This document shows positions 1-6,826 of a stretch of DNA of 7,535 bases, in pieces. Each line of letters opens with the position of its first letter. Within the stretch, counting starts at the first letter, position 1. This stretch comes from Planctomycetota bacterium (GTDB taxonomy: Bacteria > Planctomycetota > GCA-002687715 > DRQF01). The position numbers were made by a program, and so were the translations under genes. The DNA lies in contig WFTN01000320.1 of NCBI GenBank assembly GCA_015485455.1, positions 1-7,535 on the forward strand, given 5' to 3'. The notes beneath the pieces were generated by a model. It did no database searches. It was not told where the DNA came from and worked only from the letters and a program-made list of their open reading frames with translations.

Positions 1-773
1 CAACGAAACCGACCATAGTTATCGCTCGTGGTCGAGAGCGTGGCATAGGGCGGAACTTTTTCCAACAGCTCTTGGCCCGATCTGCGAACTCGAAATTGAA
101 TGCGTACATAGGGAAGCGGTTGACCAAGAGTATCAAGCGTACGCCCATGTTGAGTGCTGCCTCGTTTTAGGTAAACTCGGTAGTTCAAGATGGGATGATC
201 TCGATTGTGGGCAGGGAATCGTTCTTCTGTTGCCGCGTCTTCAGTCATTCTTGCGAAAACGAAAGTACTCAACAGATCAGACCTGTCGTAGCTCGTGGGG
301 CAAAAGTAGCCTCGTTTCTTGGCACTGACGAAATAGTGACCGGGCTCGGCACCCTCGACCTCAAAATTTCCCTTTCCATCTGCGACCACGGTCTTCGTCA
401 GGCCTTGACGAGAATAGTCGCCGGTCAAATCAAGAACGAGTGTTGCGGTCACTTCCGCTCCTGATAGCCCCTGCCCAGACTCCCCATCAAGAATGCGTCC
501 CCGGATCGAAGCCGACTGAAGGGAACCCCTTTTGCTCCAGGGGATGGCAGCGTGTAGTTCAGGAGAACTCTTGTCTGGAATTCTCTGGATGTGCTCAGCG
601 ATGCTTCTCGTCGGCTTCGGCGAATTCTCCCCCAGATCTTCCGTCACATGGACGATTTCGAGGTTTATGTCTCGCTCCTGAGTCATCCGCAGAGCCACGA
701 TGAGGCCTACACCCACCAAGGCCGTGACAAGTAGAATACTCAAGACAACGAAGAGCTTCACTTTCATCTCCAT
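1..773 (-). CDS. Membrane-anchored protein with carboxypeptidase-regulatory-like domains (partial, runs off left edge)
   Basis: An uninterrupted minus-strand frame of 257 codons enters from the left edge; the stop codon lies outside the window. The N-terminus (MEMKVKLFVVLSILLVTALV...) has one hydrophobic segment at about residues 7-28, so it is a membrane anchor or uncleaved signal, with the rest presumably outside the cytoplasm. Residues about 88-158 fit a carboxypeptidase-regulatory-like (CarboxypepD_reg, prealbumin-like) fold: IRGRILDGESGQGLSGAEV, then a DGKGNFEVEG turn and an EPGHYFVSAKKRGY end. A second similar unit starts near residue 203 (GRTLDTLGQPLPYVRI) and is cut by the edge after SDNYGRFR. 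In this family such domains are non-catalytic beta-sandwiches of surface or envelope proteins. The start is uncertain: ATG at 773, ATG at 767, or GTG at 761. GTG 761 has the best spaced GGAG (768-771, six bases away). It is transcribed away from the methyltransferase unit. The partner or substrate is unknown. Confidence 0.8.
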   Translation of the reverse strand, partial: MEMKVKLFVVLSILLVTALVGVGLIVALRMTQERDINLEIVHVTEDLGENSPKPTRSIAEHIQRIPDKSSPELHAAIPWSKRGSLQSASIRGRILDGESGQGLSGAEVTATLVLDLTGDYSRQGLTKTVVADGKGNFEVEGAEPGHYFVSAKKRGYFCPTSYDRSDLLSTFVFARMTEDAATEERFPAHNRDHPILNYRVYLKRGSTQHGRTLDTLGQPLPYVRIQFRVRRSGQELLEKVPPYATLSTTSDNYGRFR

Positions 774-1090
774 TCGTCACAAAAAGTCGGCACAACTGCG
801 AACTCGCAAGAATCGGGTAGAAGAGACCTATGGCTCTCTCAGCACCGCCACCACAAAACCCCTCAGCCTCCTTGCGAACGACGATGATCTCCTGGCGTTC
901 TAAGTATTCTCCAGGATTCCCCAGTATTGCATTCGCTGCGTCCTATGCTGAGGAATTGGAGACCCAAAACAAAAGACTTTCAAGTCTTTACCCGGAGATG
1001 CCGATATTTATGCAATGGAGCCCAAAACCTGGCACAGTTTGCCGGTTCAGGGGCTCCCTATGTTGCAGGGCACGATTGAGGGTGGTCACC
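774..1090. other. Divergent intergenic region
   Basis: About 317 bases separate the leftward membrane protein from the rightward methyltransferase, so promoters for both should lie here. An open frame in phase with the methyltransferase reaches back to an ATG at 830. Its translation (proline-, serine- and arginine-rich, no recognisable domain) looks like read-through of non-coding DNA rather than protein. No convincing -35/-10 pair was found by eye. The one clear structure is the dyad at 972-989. Confidence 0.5.
972..989. promoter_or_regulatory. Perfect 8-2-8 inverted repeat, candidate operator
   Basis: AAAGACTT and AAGTCTTT are exact reverse complements separated by TC. It lies about 100 bases before the chosen methyltransferase start and about 200 bases before the divergent start at 773. 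There is no T-run after it, so it does not look like an intrinsic terminator. Its size and position suit a dimeric regulator's operator, but no binding protein is identified. Confidence 0.35.
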
Positions 1091-2215
1091 ATGAGTTCAC
1101 AGGAGTTGGGGGCCGTCCCCGGCGAAGCGACAATCGAATTCCTGAAAGAGTACAGAAGCTTTCTAATTCGGAAGCTTGCTGGTATGTGTGCTTTTCCCAT
1201 GCGCCCCTTGGGTCGTGACACTCCAGATGCCCGCAAATACGAACGCTCTGTCCTGGCCCGTTTCGAGGCTAAGGAAAACAACCTCTTCGCCTTGAGCATT
1301 GATCCGCAAGTCTACTGGGGCGTCAAAGGTCGAGAGGAGGACGAGTTGCTCTATCGTTTCTTCATTTTGGGTGAAGCAACGACCTCTTCAGAATTAGCAA
1401 ACTCCCTTGGAGTCACTTGGGTTCAGAAAGCGATGGACTCTGGGTTGGTCAGTTCGCACTCGAAGCGACTACGCTGCTCTTTCCGCCTAGTGCCTCACTG
1501 TGGCCAGCTCTTCCTCTCAGACCCTTATTCCACGGCCTCGGACATGGTCTACCTTTCCAACGATTCTCTCTTCATGGCTCAAATCACGAAGAACATGATC
1601 GAGAAGATGTCAGCAGTCACCCATGTCGTCGACTTGGGCACAGGATCTGGGATCCTGGCCTGCAGTGCCGCAAGAGCGAAGGGGGTCCCCGCTACGGGGA
1701 TCGACATCAATGCCCGAGCCCTCGCCTTTGCCCAGGCCAATGCTACAATCAATGACATTGAAGCCCAGTGGTTAAGAGCCGAATACGGTGCCGCATCCAT
1801 GATGCCGGGATGTTTCGTGATCGCCAACCCACCATTTGTATTCGCAGCAAATGCTGAGAAGTCCGCCCTACATTCCCATGGAGGCGACTATGGCTTAGGA
1901 CTCACGTTGGACGTACTCGCTGTCATCGCGGAAAAGCTGCCAGAAGCAAGCTCTTTCGCTCTCATCACACAATCCTGCGTGCTTGAGGAGGCCAGTACCC
2001 CGCTCTTAGTTTCAAAATGCAAGGGGGCATTCCCCAGGTTAGACATACGCGTTGAGAACGTCGGCACCATGCCACTCTTAACCAAGTACGAAGACTTTTA
2101 TCGCCAGCAAGGCGTAACCGCCATCCACCAACTTGTCCTTTCAGGATCAAGGGGTTGGGGGGACGTCATGTACGAACCGAATAACGCCTTCGCCGGTGAA
2201 ATTTGTTTCGGGTAA
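1091..2215 (+). CDS. Winged-helix/class I SAM-dependent methyltransferase (MTS-like, NPPF motif)
   Basis: A 374-residue protein. Residues about 82-125 (EEDELLYRFF..., TTSSELANSLG...) look like a winged-helix domain. Residues about 160-300 are a Rossmann methyltransferase: SAM-binding motif I VVDLGTGSGI (Asp181 to Gly187), acidic motif II GIDIN (Asp205), and motif IV NPPF at 246-249. NPPF/NPPY is typical of enzymes that methylate a planar amide or amine nitrogen, such as adenine, guanine or glutamine (HemK/PrmC, MTS family). The winged helix plus NPPF enzyme resembles a bacterial family of uncharacterised methyltransferases; the target cannot be read from sequence. ATG 1091 is chosen because GAGG precedes it at 1078-1081 with nine-base spacing, and because the in-frame extension back to ATG 830 has poor protein character. 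The gene ends 20 bases before the oxygenase start, which indicates co-transcription. Confidence 0.82.
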   Translation: MSSQELGAVPGEATIEFLKEYRSFLIRKLAGMCAFPMRPLGRDTPDARKYERSVLARFEAKENNLFALSIDPQVYWGVKGREEDELLYRFFILGEATTSSELANSLGVTWVQKAMDSGLVSSHSKRLRCSFRLVPHCGQLFLSDPYSTASDMVYLSNDSLFMAQITKNMIEKMSAVTHVVDLGTGSGILACSAARAKGVPATGIDINARALAFAQANATINDIEAQWLRAEYGAASMMPGCFVIANPPFVFAANAEKSALHSHGGDYGLGLTLDVLAVIAEKLPEASSFALITQSCVLEEASTPLLVSKCKGAFPRLDIRVENVGTMPLLTKYEDFYRQQGVTAIHQLVLSGSRGWGDVMYEPNNAFAGEICFG

Positions 2216-2221
2216 AACCAC

Positions 2222-2226
2222 AGGAG
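2222..2226 (+). promoter_or_regulatory. Ribosome binding site deciding the GTG start of the oxygenase
   Basis: AGGAG lies nine bases before GTG 2236. The only earlier in-frame start, TTG 2203, overlaps the end of the methyltransferase and has no such site, so GTG 2236 is preferred. Confidence 0.65.
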
Positions 2227-2235
2227 AAGAACAAA

Positions 2236-3111
2236 GTGACTTGGACACTTAGCAAGCAGGACATGGAATCCTATGATCGGGATGGCTTCTTGATCGTCGA
2301 CGACGCATTCTCGCAAGAGGAACTCACCGCTTTTGACAAAGCACTGCTGTACACCGTGCGCACCTACGTCAAGCAAGCCGCAAAAGGAGAGAATCCTTTC
2401 TCTCGCATCGCCGACATGTACGAAGAGATCGACTTGGCAACGGCGTGGTTAGAAGAACAAGACCACTACTACATCGCCCAGATCTACCATGCAATCGCAG
2501 ACATCCCGGCATTCTTGAAATTGGGCATCAAACCCCAGCTCGAATCGATTGCCGGCCAGCTCCTTGGGGCCCAAGAGGCCGAACCTCTCTACACCCTGAC
2601 AAAGCGCTGCCGTATCGACTTACCCACAGAAACCTCCTACACTTTCGGCTGGCATCAAGAAGTATTTTACTCCATACCCAAAAGTCAATTCATGATGATG
2701 TGGGCTCCTCTCTTAAGGCCAGCGACGGTAGAAAATGGGACTATCGACGTGGCCGTTGGCAGCCATAAAGAAGGCGTCGCCGATCAAGATTGGACCATGA
2801 ACGATGGCATCCCCAATCAGATCATCGTGAAAGACGAAGTTGTCGCCCGTTATGAAGTCAGGCCCGTTATCATCAAACCGGGGCAGCTCGTCATTTTCAG
2901 CAACAAACTGATTCACCGCAGTGGCGAAAACACATCGGGAACAACGCGTTTCTCTCTGGTCTCCAGTTTTCACCGCATGGACAGCGAAGATTTTCAAGCC
3001 GCTCGATTCACTGGTAGTTACTTTGGGTTAGATCCCATGAGCTATTACAGATCCTTGCTCAGCAAAGCACCCGTCGCCACAGGAGAACCCGCGAAGATTC
3101 CTGTGTCATAG
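2236..3111 (+). CDS. Phytanoyl-CoA dioxygenase (PhyH) family Fe(II)/2-oxoglutarate oxygenase
   Basis: A 291-residue protein, normal size for bacterial PhyH enzymes. The N-terminus has the family's opening pattern (YDRDGFLIVDDAFSQEEL). The metal site is visible: WHQE with His140 and Glu142 as proximal ligands, and the distal His227 in FSNKLIHRSGENTSG. Arg238 (TTRFSL) is placed to bind the 2-oxoglutarate carboxylate. ENGTIDVAVGSHKEG is the conserved strand-turn between them. The usual PhyH signature is HxD; here it is HxE, which I have also met in the bacterial WHQEVFY-type subgroup. Family members hydroxylate small molecules, lipids or glycan components in the cytoplasm using O2 and 2-oxoglutarate. 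The methyltransferase 20 bases upstream suggests both enzymes modify the same product, which is inference. A downstream terminator was not seen. Confidence 0.87.
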   Translation: MTWTLSKQDMESYDRDGFLIVDDAFSQEELTAFDKALLYTVRTYVKQAAKGENPFSRIADMYEEIDLATAWLEEQDHYYIAQIYHAIADIPAFLKLGIKPQLESIAGQLLGAQEAEPLYTLTKRCRIDLPTETSYTFGWHQEVFYSIPKSQFMMMWAPLLRPATVENGTIDVAVGSHKEGVADQDWTMNDGIPNQIIVKDEVVARYEVRPVIIKPGQLVIFSNKLIHRSGENTSGTTRFSLVSSFHRMDSEDFQAARFTGSYFGLDPMSYYRSLLSKAPVATGEPAKIPVS

Positions 3112-3217
3112 ATTGTGGCCTTCGTTGCACCAATCGACGGCGAGGGGAAGCTGTCTGGCCCAAGATCCCTTTGGGCGACAAACAGACGATCTGTCGAACG
3201 AACCAACGTCGAGGGGC

Positions 3218-3336
3218 CGCAGACTTCTCTTTGTTGGCATACTACTATTTGCTCGCAATCTCGTTGTTCGAGGGGTTTATCATCGATCCAACGAGAAGGC
3301 GGTTCGTAAGTTCTATGCCAAAGTTGGGGCGACTTC
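3218..3336 (+). repeat. 119-base diverged direct repeat, copy 1
   Basis: This matches 7236-7354 in the same orientation at roughly 86 percent identity by eye and encodes the transmembrane segment and the following helix of the same protein type. The two copies are about 4 kb apart and flank the Fic remnant, the S41 gene and the IS remnant. Confidence 0.8.
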
Positions 3337-3352
3337 TGTCTCAAAGAGACAG
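3336..3352. repeat. Perfect 7-3-7 hairpin at the end of repeat copy 1
   Basis: CTGTCTC and GAGACAG pair around AAA. It begins on the last base of the region shared with the right-edge gene. No T-run follows, so a Rho-independent terminator is unlikely. Confidence 0.45.
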
Positions 3353-3449
3353 TTCAGCGATAGGGCGGAACACGTAGTCCACCCATAGTGGGGAAAGCCC
3401 GCCGGACGACGAATTCAGCAAAGCCAAACGATGTCATCAAAGTTGTTGG

Positions 3450-3752
3450 TTAGCGTACAGGCAGGCGGAGAATGTTCTCAATGTTCAGCTTGACGGAATC
3501 CATGTGGCCCGAGACGAGTTTATCACCGTCAATGCCGACGTGAGCGTGAATATCAAAAGTGAGATGGGTCTATTGGCGCTCGGAAGGAGCATGGAGGTAC
3601 GTCGATAAGAAGAGCCCTGCCACCAAAGAAATCTCCGGCGCCAGGGTCCTGAAGTTCTTGCCGTCCTCAAGTTTAAATCGACGCATAGTCACGAACCCAC
3701 AACCCATGCTGAGCGGATAGTTCTGTTCCGATTCCCAAGAAGGTTTGCTCAT
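3450..3752 (-). pseudogene. Small ORF of 100 codons broken by one in-frame TAG; family not recognised
   Basis: Starting at ATG 3752 on the minus strand, 60 codons (MSKPSWESEQNYPLSMGCGF...) are followed by TAG at 3570-3572. The same frame then stays open for 39 more codons (THLTFDIHAHVGIDGDKLVS...) to TAA at 3450-3452. Both halves look like ordinary soluble protein, which suggests one roughly 100-residue gene interrupted by a single nonsense mutation, for example from CAG. I do not recognise the family. IHAHVGIDGDKLVSGH faintly recalls the His-rich strands of PPC/DUF296 domains, but too weakly to name. It starts nine bases after the Fic remnant's TAG on the same strand, so the two were probably one operon. 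The start has only a weak purine-rich stretch upstream. Confidence 0.5.
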
Positions 3753-3761
3753 CGTTCGACT

Positions 3762-4156
3762 CTACTGAATTCTTGTCGAGGAGGATCCGGCTCGAATGGC
3801 TTCTTCCATCTCCAACACTACCCCATCAGTTAGAAGTGGAAGTGCTTCGCCCTTTTGCGGCTAGAGAGTTTCCGATTGTTCTGCAGGCAGAGCCCCATGA
3901 ACAGATCTATCTTCCTGGCGGGCATATCGATGTATCGATACCAATTCCCGGTGTCATTCTTCACCGCCATTTCACCATGATCGTCGATGTCATAGTCGAC
4001 CATGGGCATGAGTTTCTTAGAGAATGCTTCCAGCGAGTCTGTGTATTGCCCGGATGCTTCTCCATGGAAGCGATATGGGAAATATGAGTCTCTCTGGGGT
4101 GAACCTCGGATGCCGACAGCCAAGATAAATGAGGCCAGATGCCAACCGAGCCTCAA
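3762..4156 (-). pseudogene. Fic-family protein, C-terminal remnant with internal deletion and frameshift
   Basis: The minus-strand translation carries landmarks of the C-terminal part of long bacterial Fic proteins: an LMPMVDYDIDDHGEMAVKND segment, NDTGNWYRYID, then MPARKIDLFMGLCLQNN, and LSSRKRAKHF. In intact relatives, as I recall the family, about 50-60 residues lie between the YRYxD and xDMPxR blocks. Here they are fused directly at ...RYIDMPARK..., which indicates an in-frame deletion. The frame stops at TAA 3830-3832, but shifting one base at about 3833 restores the expected ending (LTDGVVLEMEEAIRAGSSS...) up to TAG 3762-3764. The catalytic HxFx(D/E)GNGR core, which transfers AMP to target hydroxyls, should be upstream but is absent: the frame is blocked by a stop shortly before 4156 and no such motif was found. 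Non-functional. Confidence 0.72.
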
Positions 4157-4589
4157 AGACCGTGGCGAAAAAAGCCCACATTGCCCTTAAAGAACCTGTC
4201 TACTTCCAAGTATGGAAAACTCGCTGAGTGCTCCAATGACACGGCCTTTGTGTCCAGATCTCAAAAGCACACGAAATCACCGTAACCCGACACGTTATAG
4301 GTAGCAAAAAAATGAGAGATGAATCGCAGGATAAAAGTCGTGCTTGAGTGGTGCTCAGTCCAACTGATTCGCGACCTCGCGGCGGATATCATGAATGAGT
4401 CGGGTTAGACGGAAGAAAACTCCCTTGTTCGGTACACCAAGATGATTAACCCATAGGTTGTTAGGACGACTTTGATGATGAAGTCGAACCGAGATTCATC
4501 TTCGTTTGAACCAATATGTGGGGACAACGGGGCACAATCCATTGCGATGGAGACGAGAGGGATTCCAGTGACTTGACGGCATAGGTCAA
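4157..4589. other. Gene-poor spacer, probably decayed DNA
   Basis: No supported gene. On the minus strand two short overlapping frames are open: one from a TTG at 4599 (64 codons, with a hydrophobic stretch) and one of about 46 codons ending with GVFFRLTRLIHDIRREVANQ. The latter looks somewhat protein-like and could be another remnant, but neither has a start, a ribosome site or a recognisable family. No clear terminator follows the S41 gene, which ends at 4590. Confidence 0.45.
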
Positions 4590-6593
4590 CTACTTCCAAG
4601 GTCCCTCTTGGGTGACATTGACAAAGCGTTTGCCATCAAGCCTGTAGAGACCTAACCAACCGCCACACCAAATACGACCCTTCTTGTCTTGGTAGATGCA
4701 TTGAATAGCTTCGCTAGCCAAACCATCCTTCCGACCATAATTCTTGAAAATATGGCCATCATAGCGATAGACCCCATAACCTTCGACGGGGAACCAAATA
4801 TTGCCGGAGCTGTCTTTGAATAGGCTCCACACCTCGCTGCCTTTGACGCCATCCTTCTCAGTGAAATGAGTGAAGGTCTTGCCATCCCAACGGCAAACGC
4901 CCTTAAAGTGGGTGGCGAACCAAAATTCGCCCTTCCTTCCTTCCACCATGCAATTAACCGAGTTGTCACACAGTCCGTCTTTCTCCGAGAGATTGACGAG
5001 GGTCTTCCCGTCGTAAATGTAAGCGCCACCGTCGGTGCCGAGCCACATGCGGCCTTGGCTATCTTCCATGACAAAATGGACTGCTCTGGGGCCGGTCATA
5101 CCGCGGCGAGGATCTGGGATAGCCTCAGGGATCGCAAATTCGATAAAGGACTCGCCATCAAACAAGCTCATGCCCTGCAGAGTGCCAATCCAAATGGTGC
5201 CATTGCGGTCGATCGCCAAGCTCCAAATATCGCTGCTGACGAGACCATCCTTCTCGGTGTAGTGCTTGATCGACTTCCCATCGTACTTGCTCAGCCCCGT
5301 AGAGGTCCCAATCCAAAGGGATCCATTTTTGTCCTCAACAATTCCTCTGACTGCAACGCCACCGGCCACGTCATTCAAGGCCATGTGGTCGAGAGATTTT
5401 CCATTGAAACGAATGACACCGTCACCATTGGTCCCGAACCAGAAGTTACCACTCTTGTCTTGGAACACGCGACGGATGAATTCACTTAGCTGCACACCCA
5501 TGCTGAACGAAAAATCGACCGGATTGGCCTTATTGCCCGATTCCATTTTTTCATCCAGCTTAAGTTTGAGACCTATGAGGTGGTCGAGCCGGGCTTTGCC
5601 GTGAGCCTTTGCGGCTGGACGGGCTTCTTCAAGGGCACGATTCAAAGCGTCTTCGGCGGCCACCAAGACATCCGGTTTGACACCGACTCCTTCCCAATTG
5701 GTTCCGGTCACGGGATTGATGGCTCGGCCAGTAGGAACGAACATGCCGAAGCGGCCAACGATATTCATGTATCGACCGGGATTAGCGCCACCACGAGTGG
5801 TCTCGCCGATAATCGTGGCGCGCTTCCGGGTTTGAAGGTTGTAAGCAAACTCTTCCGCTGCCGAGAAAGTCATATCACTGGTCAAGACATAGACAGGAAC
5901 ATCCGGCATGAAGTCGCCTGGCACACCATCCAAGGTCCAGAACTCTTGGGTGCGGTTGCCTTCGCGAAAATAGAGACTATTCAAGTGAGTCGGTTTGTCG
6001 AAGAGATAGCTCGAAACGAACTGAACCATGCCCGGGCTGCCGCCGCCATTGTTGCGCATGTCGAAAATCAAGGCGTCACAGTTGGCGACCAAAGCCATAG
6101 CTGCAACGGCAGTCTTTTGTCCCAAGTCGGGCGAAGAGAAAAAACGTAGGTCAAGGTAACCGACGTTGCCATCAAGACGCTCTACACGTTCGAAACCATA
6201 GTTTGATCTACGCTGGTCATCCTGTTGGCGTAGTTGGGCAATCTCAGGGTCCTTGGGTTTTGACCCCCTAAGCGAAGGAGTCTGAAAGTGGACGACCATA
6301 TGCTTGTCCTTGCTTATGGCTTGCAAGGCTTTGGTGAGTGAATCGGCAAATGCCTTCTGGTCGGTCTGTCCGTCAAAGGCCCCATCTGCGAGTTGTGCTC
6401 TCAGCTGAGAGCTGCATTCATCCGCCACATCTGCGAACACATAGTTCAACTTCAACAAGGTAGCGATGCGATTGACCACATCTGATCTTGCCTCTGCGTT
6501 CAGGGGTTTCGTTTGCGCCATTGAGAACGACGACAGCACAAACAAGAAAGCACCAAGAAACCGCGAAACAAGAAATGTACGTGGACTCTTCAT
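4590..6593 (-). CDS. Secreted S41 family peptidase fused to a seven-bladed Reg_prop beta-propeller
   Basis: A 667-residue protein that appears complete. Residues 1-26 are a signal peptide (MKSPRTFLVSRFLGAFLFVL..., likely cut after SMA), so it acts in the periplasm or outside. Residues about 30-325 are an S41 (tail-specific protease/IRBP-like) domain: an N-terminal helical part, KDKHMVVHF with His98 as the probable catalytic His, the core strand GYLDLRFF, LIFDMRNNGGGSPGM, the nucleophile Ser244 in TSDMTFSAAEEFAYNLQ, and GETTRGGANPG with Glu264. Residues about 372-662 hold seven repeats of the two-component-regulator propeller type, each with D-x-x-G-x-(I/L/F/M)-W-(I/F/L)-G-T and later YDGK plus E-K-D-G-L. 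The Trp residues are at 385, 427, 468, 517, 558, 600 and 642. Seven repeats fit one closed propeller, presumably binding a ligand or peptide. The start ATG 6593 is preceded by AGGAG at 6600-6604, six bases away. The gene is monocistronic here. Confidence 0.9.
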   Translation of the reverse strand: MKSPRTFLVSRFLGAFLFVLSSFSMAQTKPLNAEARSDVVNRIATLLKLNYVFADVADECSSQLRAQLADGAFDGQTDQKAFADSLTKALQAISKDKHMVVHFQTPSLRGSKPKDPEIAQLRQQDDQRRSNYGFERVERLDGNVGYLDLRFFSSPDLGQKTAVAAMALVANCDALIFDMRNNGGGSPGMVQFVSSYLFDKPTHLNSLYFREGNRTQEFWTLDGVPGDFMPDVPVYVLTSDMTFSAAEEFAYNLQTRKRATIIGETTRGGANPGRYMNIVGRFGMFVPTGRAINPVTGTNWEGVGVKPDVLVAAEDALNRALEEARPAAKAHGKARLDHLIGLKLKLDEKMESGNKANPVDFSFSMGVQLSEFIRRVFQDKSGNFWFGTNGDGVIRFNGKSLDHMALNDVAGGVAVRGIVEDKNGSLWIGTSTGLSKYDGKSIKHYTEKDGLVSSDIWSLAIDRNGTIWIGTLQGMSLFDGESFIEFAIPEAIPDPRRGMTGPRAVHFVMEDSQGRMWLGTDGGAYIYDGKTLVNLSEKDGLCDNSVNCMVEGRKGEFWFATHFKGVCRWDGKTFTHFTEKDGVKGSEVWSLFKDSSGNIWFPVEGYGVYRYDGHIFKNYGRKDGLASEAIQCIYQDKKGRIWCGGWLGLYRLDGKRFVNVTQEGPWK

Positions 6594-6599
6594 GCAGAT

Positions 6600-6604
6600 C
6601 TCCT
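6600..6604 (-). promoter_or_regulatory. Ribosome binding site of the S41-propeller gene
   Basis: AGGAG on the minus strand lies six bases before ATG 6593, and the encoded protein begins there with a typical signal peptide. Both observations support this start. Confidence 0.7.
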
Positions 6605-6826
6605 GAATAATTGCGGTTGCTCCTCGTCAAGGCTTTTGTGGTCTTGTTGAATCTAAATCGTCACCAAAGAAATTGTTTTCCGAGTTTTCTTCAGATCGAA
6701 ACCGGGACGCCATGATGACCGGCAGCAAGATCTCACGAGATCGTCTCGCTATAAGTCCATGTAGAGCTCGGTCTACACAGGCCCCAATCGTCAGAATCCC
6801 AAATCGCCGCCTGCGTTCTCGAAGAG
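6605..6826. other. Intergenic region upstream of the S41 gene
   Basis: No gene is supported. The promoter for the leftward S41 gene should be here but could not be fixed by eye. Small dyads cluster at 6729-6775: GATCTC-AC-GAGATC, the overlapping CGAGA-TCG-TCTCG, and GTAGA-GCTCGG-TCTAC. These could be regulatory or be debris of the truncated insertion sequence. Confidence 0.35.

Larger units (their letters stand above)
3191..3388 (+). pseudogene. Truncated fragment of the membrane protein seen at the right edge
   Basis: Positions 3218-3336 translate to a hydrophobic stretch (RRLLFVGILLFARNLVVRG) followed by SNEKAVRKFYAKVGATS. The right-edge protein has nearly the same sequence at 7236-7354 (RRLLFVGVLLFACNLVVRG..., SNEEAVREFYAAVGATS). 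By eye about 102 of 119 bases match without a gap, and many differences are in third codon positions, so both copies evolved as coding DNA. Similarity may extend weakly back to about 3191, where the two copies differ by one base in length, which would be a frameshift. After 3336 the similarity stops and the frame ends at TAG 3386-3388. The frame is open back to a TTG at 3113, but that part is unlike the paralogue and has no convincing start. It is best read as a decayed or partly duplicated gene. Confidence 0.7.

Noticed and set aside
195..703. Plus-strand frames of 87-89 codons near the left end
   Set aside because: They lie opposite a continuous minus-strand frame that has recognisable carboxypeptidase-regulatory-like units.
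830..1090. N-terminal extension of the methyltransferase from ATG 830
   Set aside because: The 87 extra residues have no domain character and the upstream ribosome site is weak. ATG 1091 has a well placed GAGG. A conserved extension in orthologues would reverse this.
3570..3572. Stop codon recoding (for example pyrrolysine) at the internal TAG
   Set aside because: No pyrrolysine genes or context are visible, and the neighbouring Fic remnant is also broken, so a simple nonsense mutation is more likely.
3762..4156. A functional Fic-based toxin-antitoxin module
   Set aside because: The HxFx(D/E)GNGR core is absent, the frame is shifted and a block is deleted, so no active toxin can be made from this copy.
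4405..4599. Minus-strand 64-codon frame with a hydrophobic stretch
   Set aside because: TTG start overlapping the end of the S41 gene, no ribosome site, no recognisable family, and a competing frame looks equally protein-like.
4866..5489. Plus-strand 207-codon frame opposite the S41-propeller gene
   Set aside because: It is an antisense shadow. The minus-strand protein has a signal peptide, catalytic motifs and seven clear repeats.
5580..6149. Plus-strand 189-codon frame opposite the S41 domain
   Set aside because: An antisense shadow of the conserved peptidase region, with no family resemblance of its own.
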